Positions 17,240-26,433 of a DNA stretch of 64,000 nucleotides are shown piece by piece. Where the stretch lies: the NCBI GenBank assembly GCA_965215025.1, contig CBDCCV010000001.1, positions 1,240,001 to 1,304,000 on the forward strand, given 5' to 3'. The notes under the pieces are model-generated. The model saw only the letters and a program-made list of their open reading frames with translations, did no database searches and was not told the DNA's origin. How positions within the stretch are numbered: position 1 is the stretch's first letter; each line of letters begins with the position of its first letter. This DNA comes from CBDCCV01 sp965215025 (GTDB taxonomy: Bacteria; Bacteroidota; Rhodothermia; Rhodothermales; Salinibacteraceae). A program made the position numbers and the translations under genes.

Positions 17240-19414
17240 TCACGTGTTGATCTTGAGGCGCTGCCCCGGACGGATGGTGTTCGAGCGCAGGCCGTTCCAC
17301 TGCTTAATCTTGCTGACGGAGGTGTCGTACTTCCGCGCGATCTTGCCGAGGCTGTCACCGCGCTGCACCTCGTAGACGACGGCCGTGGCCCCCTCGCCGC
17401 CGCGAATGGTGAGCCGCTGCCCGGCGCGGATGCGGCTGGAGCGGAGGCCGTTCTGCTGCTTCAGGCTCGCCACCGAGACGCCGTGCTTTTTGGCGATCTC
17501 GCTCAGCGTGTCGCCCCGGCGGACGGTGTACGTCGTCTTCTCGGGCGCGGCGGGCGTCTGGGCGCCGTACATCTTCAAGCGCTGCCCCACGCGGATACGG
17601 CTCGAACGCAGCCCGTTCCACCGCTTGAGGTTAGTGATGGAAACGCCGTGGCGCTCGCCGATCTCGCCGAGCGTGTCGCCGCGCCGGACGGTGTAGGTGG
17701 TGGCTTCCGGCGCGTCAGCCTTCTTCTCCGGCGCGGCCTCTTTCTTTGGCGCCGGGGCGCGCTCCTCCTTCGGCTCGGGCGTGTAGCTCGCCTTCACGAT
17801 AGGTGGGCCGCTCTTCTTCTCCGGCTGCTGCTCCGGGCGCATCGTGCCGGGCCGGAGGGCGGCGATGGGGCGCACGGCGCGCTGGCCGTACTCGACCTGC
17901 TTCGGCTCCGCATCGGCGAGGGCAACGCCGCCGCTGTAGTCCGGCACGGGCACGACGAGCGCCTGGCCCGGATGGATGAGCGAGCCGCGCAGCCCGTTCC
18001 GCCGCTTCAAGGCACTGACCGAGACGCCGTACTTATTGGCGATCCGCCCGAGGTTGTCGCCTCGGCGGACGGTGTACTGCGTCACGGGGCGCTTCTTCTC
18101 GTCGGGCAGCTTGGCGTAGCCTTCGGCAAAGCGGGCGTACGTGCCTTTGGGGATGCGGACGTAGTAAGCGCCCTCGGCGGGGGGCGTGTAGCTGCGGCGC
18201 AGCTCGGGGTTCAAGGCGCGGATCGTGGCGGCGTCCGTGCCGGCGAGGGCGGCCACGTCGCTCATGGCAAGCGAGCCGGTGACGGGCACGTGGTCGTAGG
18301 CGTACGTCGGGCCGGCGGGGACGTCATCCGTGTCCACGCCGAAGGCGGCGGGGTTCGAGGCCACGAGCGCGGCGGCGATGTACATGGGCACGTAGTTGCG
18401 CGTCTCGCGCGGGAGGTACGGGTAAGCGTTCCAGAAGGTGGGCGCGCCGCCGCCGTTCTGACGCACGCGCCGCAGCGCTTTGCGCACGTTCCCCGCGCCG
18501 CAGTTGTAGGCGGCGAGCGCGAGGTGCCAGTCGCCGAACGTCTCGTAGAGGTCTTGGAGATGGCGGCCGGCCGCGCGCGTGGCCTTCTCCGGGTCGCGCC
18601 GCTCGTCCACCCAGGCGTTCACTTGCAGATCGTAGGCACGGCCCGTGGCGGCCATGAACTGCCACATCCCCACGGCGCGCGCCCAGCTTTTGGCCTGCGG
18701 GTTCAGCCCGCTCTCGATCATGGCCAGGTATTTCAATTCGTCCGGTGCGCCTTCCTCCTCAAGGACGTGCTCGATCATGGGAAAGTACGTGTCCGCGCGG
18801 CTGAGCCAGAGGTGCAGGTGCTTCTCCGGCTGGCGCAGCAGGTAGGCGATGCTCTGGCGCACGAGCCGGTTCTTCGTCATGGGGACGACGGTGCCGGCGG
18901 GGGTGAGGTCGGGGAACGTGACGTCCTCCAGGAGCGGATCGTCCACCGCTTCGAGCGCCGCGAACGCCTCGGCGCGGAAGCGGAAGATGTCGCCCTGCTG
19001 AAGCTGAAGGCTGTCCGCCGCCGCGCCGTAGACGTCCTCGTACTCGGTCACGACGGTGCGGTACAGCTCGCGGAAGCGCGGCTCCTCCATCACGCCGGGT
19101 TGCTCTAAGAGCACGGCCAGCTCGTTCATGGCCTCGTGCAGAAGAGCGTCCGCGCGCGCCTCGTCGCCCCGCGCCTGCGCTTCCAAAAGATCCGACTGGT
19201 AGCGGTACACACGGCTGATGCGCCGCAGCACCTCCGCCCCGCTCAGCCGCTCCTGGGGCGAGGAGAAGACGGGCCGGGCCAGCGGCTGCGACGTCGAGAG
19301 CGGGTCGGGCGGCAGCACCTCGGCGCGCTCCACGGGCGGAGCGGCGTCCTGCGCCAAAGCGCGCGGGGCCGAAACGAGTAGAAGGAGGGCGAAGGCAAGA
19401 AGCGGACGGTGCAC
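17240..19414 (-). CDS. MltD-like lytic transglycosylase with four LysM repeats
   Basis: A 724-residue exported murein hydrolase. A Sec signal peptide (residues 1-21, ending ALA) is followed by an SLT domain (about 225-340). The SLT domain has the catalytic-glutamate motif AMIESGLNPQAKS, then AVGMWQFMAATGR and the LALAAYNCGAGNVRKA block. At the C-terminus are four LysM peptidoglycan-binding repeats (one near 440-487, three packed in the last 155 residues), each beginning with YxVxRGDxLxxI. A Pro/Glu/Lys-rich linker lies between the first and second LysM. It cleaves glycan strands in the periplasm for wall remodelling. The near-identical LysM copies also make the DNA at 17240-17700 internally repetitive. 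Confidence 0.93.
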   Translation of the reverse strand: MHRPLLAFALLLLVSAPRALAQDAAPPVERAEVLPPDPLSTSQPLARPVFSSPQERLSGAEVLRRISRVYRYQSDLLEAQARGDEARADALLHEAMNELAVLLEQPGVMEEPRFRELYRTVVTEYEDVYGAAADSLQLQQGDIFRFRAEAFAALEAVDDPLLEDVTFPDLTPAGTVVPMTKNRLVRQSIAYLLRQPEKHLHLWLSRADTYFPMIEHVLEEEGAPDELKYLAMIESGLNPQAKSWARAVGMWQFMAATGRAYDLQVNAWVDERRDPEKATRAAGRHLQDLYETFGDWHLALAAYNCGAGNVRKALRRVRQNGGGAPTFWNAYPYLPRETRNYVPMYIAAALVASNPAAFGVDTDDVPAGPTYAYDHVPVTGSLAMSDVAALAGTDAATIRALNPELRRSYTPPAEGAYYVRIPKGTYARFAEGYAKLPDEKKRPVTQYTVRRGDNLGRIANKYGVSVSALKRRNGLRGSLIHPGQALVVPVPDYSGGVALADAEPKQVEYGQRAVRPIAALRPGTMRPEQQPEKKSGPPIVKASYTPEPKEERAPAPKKEAAPEKKADAPEATTYTVRRGDTLGEIGERHGVSITNLKRWNGLRSSRIRVGQRLKMYGAQTPAAPEKTTYTVRRGDTLSEIAKKHGVSVASLKQQNGLRSSRIRAGQRLTIRGGEGATAVVYEVQRGDSLGKIARKYDTSVSKIKQWNGLRSNTIRPGQRLKINT

Positions 19415-19772
19415 AGGGATTCCTCCAGGCTGAGAAGGGACGAGAGCAAGAGCTAAAGCGATACCTCAGATGGGCGCCGCTATGCGCATAAACGATAGAA
19501 AGATACCGGCTGTCCTGCAAGACCGCCGCGCCAAGAAAATCCAAGGCGCAGCGAAACGGCAGCCGGCGTATGCCTCCTTTTCTCGAAGATGATGCCAAGC
19601 CGCCCATTCACCTCTGAGCAGGCCGCATCGGTATTTTCGCCCCGGTCCGATCCGCAAAAACGCCCGCCCCACTTCGATTCTACACGAGCGGCACGGCGAC
19701 CAATGATGGACGACGCCTGAATGCGAACGTCGTCCGTCGTTATTCGTCCGTCGTCGGGACCGCGAGGCTGCT
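19415..19772. other. Non-coding spacer, 358 bp
   Basis: No coding frame with recognisable features. It contains a heptamer-repeat run at 19728-19757, close to the end of the helicase gene. It presumably holds the promoter of the LysM transglycosylase, both neighbours being on the minus strand; no box could be assigned. Confidence 0.5.
19728..19757. repeat. Intergenic heptamer repeat run
   Basis: About four 7-bp units (CGTCCGT, CGTTATT, CGTCCGT, CGTCGGG) in tandem just downstream of the RecD-like gene. Same family as the runs at 21301, 30195, 30758, 38642 and 41551. Confidence 0.6.
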
Positions 19773-21215
19773 TTAAACGAGCAGCGCCAAGCGCTCGCGC
19801 GGGCGCGAGGCGGCGACGTATTTCAAGGCCGTGCGCTCCGGTTCACGGGCGGCGTGCTGGTCGGCGTGGTCGGAGAAGACGACGTCGAAGGTGCCGCCTT
19901 GCGCGCGGTGCACCGTCAGGGCGTAGGCGCGGTCCACGGTGCAGTACTGCTCGCGCAGGCGGTAAAAGTTTTTCCACGCGGCGGCGGCGGCGTCGTAGTC
20001 GTCGTTCGCCTTAGCGTCGAGGGCGCGCTCGCGGTACGTGTTCATCACCTCGTCGTAGCGGGCGCGCTCTTCCTGGGCGAGGACGGTGATCTCGCGCTCG
20101 GGGCGGCCCTCGGGTTCGACGCCCAGGCGCCACACGGTCCACTCGCCGCCGAGGGCGAGGCTGTCTTTGCCTTTGCGCGCCTCCGTCACCTTCATCACCT
20201 CGCTGTTGAAGACGATGGGGAAGTCGTCGGGCATCCACGTGTCGCGCGCCACGAGCCACTCGCCCTCGACGTACTCGGCGGCGTCCTCGCCGAGGAGCAC
20301 GGTGCGGACGGCGTGGTTGTAACGCGCCACGACGCGGTTGCGGTAGGCCAGGATGCAGGCCGTGGTCGGGTCGGCGTCGAAGGCGTCGGAGCGGAAGACG
20401 TCGAGGGCGCTTTTCAGGAACGCCTTGGCCGAGCGCGTGGCCGCCACGCCGCGCTTCGTCTTTACGTCGTAGGCGAGGGCCTCGCGCGTGAGGTACGGCT
20501 CGCCCGCGCGGATGCGCCGCGTCAGCTCGATGATGGGGTTGCCCTCAGCCTGGCGGACGATCTCGGTGAGGCGGTGCCCCGGATACGAGAAGACGGGCGA
20601 GGGTGGCTCGCCCACGGGCGGGAGCTGCGCCGGATCGCCCGGAAAGAGCCAGCGGATGCCCTGCCCGGCGGCCTCGACGTAGTTGAGCGTCTCGGCGCCG
20701 AGCATACTGGCTTCATCGGCGATGACGACGCCGCCTTTGGGAAGTTGCCCGCGCCCGTCGGGGACGAGTTCGTAGCCGCCGCGGCCGTCGCCCTTGAGCT
20801 TGAGGCCGAGGAGCGAGGGCAGCGTGCACGTCTCCACCGCCTCGGCGCCGGCCTCCATCAGTGAGCGGCGCAACTGCGCCACGGCCCGGTGCGTGGGCGC
20901 GGCGGCTACGACCTTGAGGCCTTCCTCTTCGAGAAAGCGGCAGAGGCGCCCCACGAGGTACGTCTTCCCCGTGCCGGCGTAGCCGGAAAGGGCGTAGCGC
21001 GCGGCGCCGGGCTGCACGAGCCGTGCGGCAAGGTCGCGGTAGGCCGCCTTCTGCTCCTGGCTCAGGCCTTTGGCGTGGCGCTCCATGCGCCGCTGCGTCT
21101 TGCGCGGGACGTCCGGCGTGGGGTCCTCCGGCGCGGCGGCAAGCAGAGGCTCCGGGCGGGCAGGGGCGGAAAAGGACGGCGCTTGCGCGGACATCGCGGC
21201 GGGCGGAAGGGGCAT
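19773..21215 (-). CDS. RecD/Dda-like superfamily 1B DNA helicase
   Basis: A 480-residue 5'-3' helicase. It has Walker A (SGYAGTGKTYL, about residue 98), VVAAAPTHRAVAQLR (motif Ia), VVIADEASML (motif II), FPGDPAQLPPVGE (motif III) and a C-terminal UvrD_C_2 block with ALTVHRAQGGTFDVV (motif V) and AASRPRERLALLV (motif VI). The length fits phage Dda-like or short RecD2-like helicases, not full RecD subunits. No RecB or RecC gene is nearby. Probable roles are fork restart or recombinational repair. The start at 21215 or the ATG eight codons later (21194) are both possible; the first 40 residues are low-complexity. Confidence 0.85.
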   Translation of the reverse strand: MPLPPAAMSAQAPSFSAPARPEPLLAAAPEDPTPDVPRKTQRRMERHAKGLSQEQKAAYRDLAARLVQPGAARYALSGYAGTGKTYLVGRLCRFLEEEGLKVVAAAPTHRAVAQLRRSLMEAGAEAVETCTLPSLLGLKLKGDGRGGYELVPDGRGQLPKGGVVIADEASMLGAETLNYVEAAGQGIRWLFPGDPAQLPPVGEPPSPVFSYPGHRLTEIVRQAEGNPIIELTRRIRAGEPYLTREALAYDVKTKRGVAATRSAKAFLKSALDVFRSDAFDADPTTACILAYRNRVVARYNHAVRTVLLGEDAAEYVEGEWLVARDTWMPDDFPIVFNSEVMKVTEARKGKDSLALGGEWTVWRLGVEPEGRPEREITVLAQEERARYDEVMNTYRERALDAKANDDYDAAAAAWKNFYRLREQYCTVDRAYALTVHRAQGGTFDVVFSDHADQHAAREPERTALKYVAASRPRERLALLV

Positions 21216-21300
21216 CGCGGCACGGGACGCGGTGAGTCAAGTATAGAACTTCGCGCCGAAAGTGTACAGCCTCCGGGGCGACACCGGAGCGTCATGCCTT

Positions 21301-21364
21301 ATGACGGCCGACCGCCGACGACCGGCCGCCGAAACGTGACGATCTACGGTCAGCGGTCTGTGGT
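21301..21364. repeat. Intergenic heptamer repeat run upstream of PBP gene
   Basis: Tandem 7-bp units with drift (for example CCGACCG, CCGACGA, then CTACGGT, CAGCGGT, CTGTGGT) in the 257-bp divergent spacer between the helicase and PBP genes. Same repeat family as elsewhere in the window. Confidence 0.5.
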
Positions 21365-21472
21365 CCCGAGCCGCAGGCGAGGCACCTGCATCCTCTGGCA
21401 CGGTTCTTCCGTAAGCGGAGGCCGCGTGCGCTGTCGGTCAGAGGTGCAAGGATCGGAAGGCAAAAGATTTCT

Positions 21473-24223
21473 ATGGGACGTTCCTCTACAAAAAAGCGGC
21501 GGTCGCCCGTGCGGCGCTACCTCGCGTACTTGGCAAACGGCGACGCGCGCCTTTGGCGGCGGCTCGTGGCGGGGGCGGCGGGGCTGTCCGTCGTGGCGGC
21601 GCTGCTGCTCGTGGTCACGCTCGCGGCCCTGATTCCGTTCACGCCGAGCCTCTCGGCGCTCAAGAGCGCGAAGGTGCAGCGGCCCACCGTGGTCAAGGCG
21701 GCCGGCGGCGAGACCATCGCCGTGTACCGGCGGCACAACCGGGAATGGGTGGCGCTCAGCGAAGTGGACACGTCTGTCGTACAGGCGCTCGTCGCTACCG
21801 AGGACCACCGCTTTTACGAACACCCCGGCGTGGACGTGTGGCGGCTCGTGGGCGCCACGGGACGCACGCTCCTAGGCGATCCGCAGGGCGCCTCGACGCT
21901 GCCCATGCAGCTGGCGCGCAACCTCTTCCCCGAGTCCGTAGGCCGCGCGCCGATGCCGCTGCGCAAGCTTAAGGAGATCGTCACCGCGCTTAAGATCGAG
22001 GCCGTCTACACCAAAGACGAGATCCTCGAAGCGTACCTGAACACGGTGCCGTTCCTCTACAACGCGCGCGGCATCGAACTGGCGGCCCGGACGTATTTTG
22101 GCAAGCCGGCCAAGGCGCTCGACCTGCGCGAGGCGGCTACGCTCGTGGGGATGCTCAAGGCCACGGCGTACTACAACCCCGTGCGCCACCCGGAGCGCGC
22201 CGTGCGGCGGCGCAACGTCGTCCTCCATCAGATGCACAAACGCGGCCACCTCAGCGCGGCGTACTACGCCAAGCTCAAGGACGACCCGCTCCGCCTCGAC
22301 TTCACGCCGCAGCGCCTGGCGCGCCCGGACGCCGCGCCGCACTTCGCCGAGCGCGTGCGGCTCAAGCTTCAAGACTGGGCCGCTGCCGAAGGCTACGACC
22401 TCTACGCCAGCGGCCTCGTCGTCCACACCACGCTCGACCTCACGCTGCAAAAGATGGCCGAGGCCGCCGTCCGCCGCCAGGGCAACGCGCTCCAGGCCGT
22501 GGCCGACGTCGAGTGGGGCCGCTCTTCCGCCGATCTCCTCTCGCGCAATCCGGAGGCGTACGCCGAGGCGCGCAAAGGCACGAAGCCCTTCAGCCACTTC
22601 TGGCCGGCCAACGCCGAGACCACAGGCCGCTTTATCGAGGCGACGACGCGCTTCCGCAACGGCATCGCCGCCGGCGCTTCCGAAGAGGAAATGCAGGGGC
22701 GCCTCCGCCAGGACGCCGCGTTCATGGACTCGCTCCGCACAGCAAAGACGTGGCTCGAAACCGGCTTCGTTGCCCTCGACCCGCAGACGGGCGCCGTGCG
22801 CGCGTGGGTGGGCAGCCGCGACTTCTGGAAGGGCCAGTTCGACCACGTGGCCGCCGCGCGACGCCAGCCCGGCTCCACGTTCAAGCCGTTCCTCTACGCC
22901 GCCGCCCTGAAGCGCGGCATCCGCCCCGAGGATGCGTACCCCAACGCGCCCGTCGAGATGGAGATGGAAAACGGCCGCACGTGGCGCCTCGCCAGCGCAT
23001 CGGACGGAGAGATGGTGACGGTGCGCGAGGGCCTGGCGCAGTCGAACAACGCCGTGGCCGCGCGGCTCGTGCAGGAGGTCGGCGCGCGGCGGACGGCGCG
23101 GATGGCCGAGCGCCTGGGCGTGCGCGGGAGCCGCCTCGACGAGGTGCCGTCGCTGGCTTTGGGCACGAGCGCGGTCACGCTTTTGGAGATGACCTCGGCG
23201 TACGCCACCATCGCTGCCGGCGGCCTCTACCGCGCGCCGCAGCTCATCACCCGCATCGAAAACAGCGAGGGCGAAGTGCTTGCCACCTTCGGCGAGGAAC
23301 CGGAGCGCGTCCTCGACGAGGAAACGGCCGTCGCGCTCCTGGACCTGATGCGCGGCGTGATCGACCGGGGCACGGGCCGCGCCATCCGCCAGACGTGGGG
23401 CGTGCGCGCCGACGTGGCCGGCAAGACCGGCACCACGCAGGGCGGCGCCGACGGCTGGTTCCTCCTCATGCACCCGCAGCTCGTGGCCGGCGCATGGGTC
23501 GGCTTCGACGATCCGCGTGTCACCTTCCGCTCCGATCACTGGGGCCAGGGCGCCAACAACGCCCTGCGCGTCGTGGGCGATTTTTACCGGCAGGCCTTGC
23601 GGCGCGGCCAGCTTAGCCCGCGTCCGGCGTTCGAGCGTCCGCCCGCCGAGCTTGAGCAGCCCACCCTTTGGGCGCGCGCCGGCGGATGGCTCCGCAGCGC
23701 CGCCGCCTGGACGGGCGAGAAGCTCTCCTCCGCCGGCACCGCCATCGCCGGGACGGTGAAGGGCTGGTTCGATGGCGAGAACGAAGCGCCGCCGGAAGAG
23801 GAGCGCCCGCCCCTCGCAGAAGCGGAGGCACGCGAGGCCGAAGAAGCTGCGGACGAGGCCGCAGCGCCCCGCGAGGCGCAGCCGAAGACGTGGAACGAGA
23901 CGGCCGACGAGCGCCGCCAACGCCTGGAGCGCTACTGGCGCGAGACGCAGCGCCAGCGCCAGACGGAGCGCATCGCCGAGGAGGTGCAGGCCGCCCTGCG
24001 CGAGTGGGCCGCCGAGCGCGAGGTCCGCCTCGAAGACCTCTCCGAGGTCCACATCAGCAACCTCGAGGCGTACCTGGAGCAGATGGAAGAGGCCGGCTGG
24101 ATCACGCAGGGCGAGGCCCGCCGCGCCGCCGAGGCGGCCCGGCGCGAGTACCGCCGCGCCGTGGAAGAAGAGCAGCGGCGCGAGCGCGAGGCGGCCCAGG
24201 AGCGCCGGCCCGTAGGGTGGTGA
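21473..24223 (+). CDS. Class A penicillin-binding protein (PBP1-like)
   Basis: A 916-residue bifunctional murein synthase. A short cytoplasmic basic tail and one TM helix (about 31-56) precede a GT51 transglycosylase domain with catalytic E110 in ATEDHRFYEH and the block GASTLPMQLARNLF (139-152). The transpeptidase domain has SxxK at S468-K471 (PGSTFKPF), SxN at 524-526 (QSNNAVA) and KTG starting at K651 (GKTGTTQGG). The last 200 residues are an unusual charged tail rich in E, R and A, predicted coiled coil. It polymerises and crosslinks peptidoglycan outside the inner membrane. A GGAAGG sequence about 10 bp before the ATG may act as a ribosome-binding site, one of few in this window. Confidence 0.95.
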   Translation: MGRSSTKKRRSPVRRYLAYLANGDARLWRRLVAGAAGLSVVAALLLVVTLAALIPFTPSLSALKSAKVQRPTVVKAAGGETIAVYRRHNREWVALSEVDTSVVQALVATEDHRFYEHPGVDVWRLVGATGRTLLGDPQGASTLPMQLARNLFPESVGRAPMPLRKLKEIVTALKIEAVYTKDEILEAYLNTVPFLYNARGIELAARTYFGKPAKALDLREAATLVGMLKATAYYNPVRHPERAVRRRNVVLHQMHKRGHLSAAYYAKLKDDPLRLDFTPQRLARPDAAPHFAERVRLKLQDWAAAEGYDLYASGLVVHTTLDLTLQKMAEAAVRRQGNALQAVADVEWGRSSADLLSRNPEAYAEARKGTKPFSHFWPANAETTGRFIEATTRFRNGIAAGASEEEMQGRLRQDAAFMDSLRTAKTWLETGFVALDPQTGAVRAWVGSRDFWKGQFDHVAAARRQPGSTFKPFLYAAALKRGIRPEDAYPNAPVEMEMENGRTWRLASASDGEMVTVREGLAQSNNAVAARLVQEVGARRTARMAERLGVRGSRLDEVPSLALGTSAVTLLEMTSAYATIAAGGLYRAPQLITRIENSEGEVLATFGEEPERVLDEETAVALLDLMRGVIDRGTGRAIRQTWGVRADVAGKTGTTQGGADGWFLLMHPQLVAGAWVGFDDPRVTFRSDHWGQGANNALRVVGDFYRQALRRGQLSPRPAFERPPAELEQPTLWARAGGWLRSAAAWTGEKLSSAGTAIAGTVKGWFDGENEAPPEEERPPLAEAEAREAEEAADEAAAPREAQPKTWNETADERRQRLERYWRETQRQRQTERIAEEVQAALREWAAEREVRLEDLSEVHISNLEAYLEQMEEAGWITQGEARRAAEAARREYRRAVEEEQRREREAAQERRPVGW

Positions 24224-24255
24224 CGCCCGTTCCCCCTCGCTCCAAAGGAAAAAGC

Positions 24256-24693
24256 TCAGCGCCCGGCGGTGACCATGTCGCGCAGCACGTTCGCCTCCGT
24301 CTCGACCTCCTCGAGCCGGTGCTTCACCACGTCGCCGATGCTGAGGATGCCACGCAGCTCGCCGTCTTCGACCACAGGCAGGTGGCGGACGCGGTGGCGC
24401 GTGATCCACGCCATCGTCTCCTTGATCTGGTCGCTCGGGGCGCAGACGTAAACGTCTTTCGCCATCAGGTCTTGCACCTTGAGGGCGAGTGCCTTCTGCC
24501 CCTTCTCGGCCAGCCCGCGCACGAGGTCGCGCTCGGAGAGCATCCCGATCACGCGCCGGTCCTCGTCCACGATCACGAGCGCGCCGATCTTGTTCTGATG
24601 CAGAAGGTCGATGGCCGTCATGATGGAGTCGCCGGCGCGCATCGTCGTCACGCCGGCGCTTTTCTTGGTCTTGAGCAGGTCGCGGACGTGCAT
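24256..24693 (-). CDS. Tandem CBS-domain protein
   Basis: A 145-residue protein consisting of two CBS domains (about 8-65 and 75-130) with the usual MxAxDSIMTAIDLLHQNKIGAL and VIGMLSERDLVRG patterns, and GILSIGDVVKHRL in the second. Stand-alone CBS pairs bind adenosine nucleotides and act as energy-state sensors or regulators of partner proteins. No partner is evident: the neighbours are a convergent PBP gene and an upstream carboxylase gene on the same strand, 90 bp away. Function beyond ligand sensing is unknown. Confidence 0.9.
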   Translation of the reverse strand: MHVRDLLKTKKSAGVTTMRAGDSIMTAIDLLHQNKIGALVIVDEDRRVIGMLSERDLVRGLAEKGQKALALKVQDLMAKDVYVCAPSDQIKETMAWITRHRVRHLPVVEDGELRGILSIGDVVKHRLEEVETEANVLRDMVTAGR

Positions 24694-24783
24694 GGCGGTG
24701 CGGGGGGCTGAGCAGAAGAGAGCGGCGGCACGGCTCCTGCTAAGTACGACGAGGCACCGAGTTTTTCAAGGTCGCAGCGCGGA

Positions 24784-26349
24784 TCAGAGCGGGATGTTGC
24801 CGTGCTTCTTGCGCGGGAGGTTGACGACCTTGTTCTTGAGCATCTCCAGCGCGCTCAGGAGGCGCGCGCGCGTGGCCGACGGCTCGATCACGTCGTCCAC
24901 GTAGCCGTGCGCGGCGGCGATGTACGGGTTGGCAAAGCGCTCGCGGTACTCTTCGATGAACGCGTCCTTTAAAGCCTCGGCGTCCTCGCCCTTTTCGCGG
25001 GCGGCGGCCAGCTCGCGGCGGTAGATGATCTCGACGGCGCCCTGCGGCCCCATGACGGCGATCTCGGCCGTGGGCCACGCCAGGTTCACGTCGCCGCCGA
25101 TGTGGCGCGAGTTCATCACATCGTACGCGCCGCCGTACGCTTTGCGCGTGATCACCGTCAGCTTCGGCACGGTGGCCTCGGCGAGGGCGTAGAGGAGCTT
25201 CGCGCCGTGCTTGATGATGCCGCGCCACTCCTGGTCCGTCCCCGGCAAAAAGCCCGGCACGTCCTCGAAGATGACGAGCGGGATGTTAAACGCATCGCAG
25301 AAGCGCACGAAGCGCGCCCCTTTGATCGAGGCGTCGAGGTCAAGGACGCCGGCCAGGACCGCCGGCTGGTTCGCCACGATCCCCACGGGCCGCCCGCCCA
25401 GGTGCGCGAAGCCGACGATGAGGTTGGCCGCGTAGTCCGGGTGGATCTCGAAAAAGTCGCTCCCGTCCACGATCCGGCCGATGACGCCGTGCATGTCGTA
25501 CGGCTTGTTCGGCTCGTTGGGGATGAGCGTGTCGAGGTCGGCGCCGTTGCCCTCGGCGGGGTCGCGCGGCTCCACGAGCGGCGGCGGGTCCTCGCAGTTC
25601 TGCGGGACGTAGCGCATCAGCTCGCGGATCTGCAAAAGACACTCGACGTCGTTGCGGCAGGTGACGTGCGCCACGCCGCTCTTCTGCGCGTGGGCGGAGG
25701 CGCCGCCGAGTTCTTCGCTCGTCACGTCCTCCTGCGTGACCGTTTTCACCACGTCCGGGCCGGTGAGGAACATGTACGAGGTCCCCTTCACCATGAGGAC
25801 GAAATCCGTGATGGCGGGCGAGTAGACGGCGCCGCCCGCGCACGGCCCCATCACGGCCGAGATCTGCGGGATGACGCCCGAGGCCCGCGTGTTGAGGTAA
25901 AAGATGTCCGCGTAGCCGCCCAGGGAGACGACGCCCTCCTGGATGCGCGCGCCGCCCGAGTCGTTGAGGCCGATCAGGGGTGCGCCGTTCTCCAAGGCCA
26001 GCTCCATCACGCGCACGATCTTGTTCGCGTGCGCCCTTCCTAAAGAGCCGCCGAAGACGGTGAAGTCCTGGCTGAAGACGTAGACGAGCCGCCCGCCGAT
26101 TTTCCCGTAGCCCGTGACGACGCCGTCGCCGTAGGGCCGCCGCTCTTCGAGGCCGAAGCCGGTGGACTGGTGCTGCACGAACGTGCCCAATTCGGTGAAC
26201 GAGCCGTCGTCGAGGAGCACGTCGAGGCGCTCGCGGGCGGTGAGCTTGTCCTTTTCGTGCTGGCGGTCGATGCGCGCCTGGCCGCCGCCGAGGCGCGCCT
26301 CTTCGCGGCGTTTTTCGAGGTTGCGGATGGGGTCGGGGCGGTCGCTCAT
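24784..26349 (-). CDS. Acyl-CoA carboxylase beta subunit (propionyl-CoA carboxylase type)
   Basis: A 521-residue carboxyltransferase. The start is the ATG at 26349 (MSDRPDPIRNLEKRREEA); the 28 in-frame codons upstream are repeat-like spacer. Family blocks include RERLDVLLDDGSFTELG near the N-terminus, GGSLGRAHANKIVRVMELA, NDSGGARIQEGV, MGPCAGGAVYSPA and, in the C-terminal half, VFEDVPGFLPGTDQEW and VITRKAYGGAYDVM. These are crotonase-fold oxyanion-hole regions. It transfers carboxyl from biotin to propionyl- or acetyl-CoA in the cytoplasm. The biotin carboxylase/BCCP partner is not in the window. No regulation is visible. Confidence 0.95.
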   Translation of the reverse strand: MSDRPDPIRNLEKRREEARLGGGQARIDRQHEKDKLTARERLDVLLDDGSFTELGTFVQHQSTGFGLEERRPYGDGVVTGYGKIGGRLVYVFSQDFTVFGGSLGRAHANKIVRVMELALENGAPLIGLNDSGGARIQEGVVSLGGYADIFYLNTRASGVIPQISAVMGPCAGGAVYSPAITDFVLMVKGTSYMFLTGPDVVKTVTQEDVTSEELGGASAHAQKSGVAHVTCRNDVECLLQIRELMRYVPQNCEDPPPLVEPRDPAEGNGADLDTLIPNEPNKPYDMHGVIGRIVDGSDFFEIHPDYAANLIVGFAHLGGRPVGIVANQPAVLAGVLDLDASIKGARFVRFCDAFNIPLVIFEDVPGFLPGTDQEWRGIIKHGAKLLYALAEATVPKLTVITRKAYGGAYDVMNSRHIGGDVNLAWPTAEIAVMGPQGAVEIIYRRELAAAREKGEDAEALKDAFIEEYRERFANPYIAAAHGYVDDVIEPSATRARLLSALEMLKNKVVNLPRKKHGNIPL

Positions 26350-26433
26350 AGACGTGTTCAAGCGCGGGTGTGTTTGTGTGTTCACGAAGGCCGGAGCCAA
26401 CTTACACACTCGAACACTCAAACACAGGGGCAC

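Noticed and set aside
17240..17700. Repetitive DNA that could be taken for a direct-repeat or CRISPR-like array
   Set aside because: The repeats are the LysM domain codons within an intact reading frame; unit length and spacing fit the protein.
21872..24409. 845-codon open frame on the minus strand
   Set aside because: Antisense to the class A PBP with all catalytic motifs; low-complexity composition and no family features.
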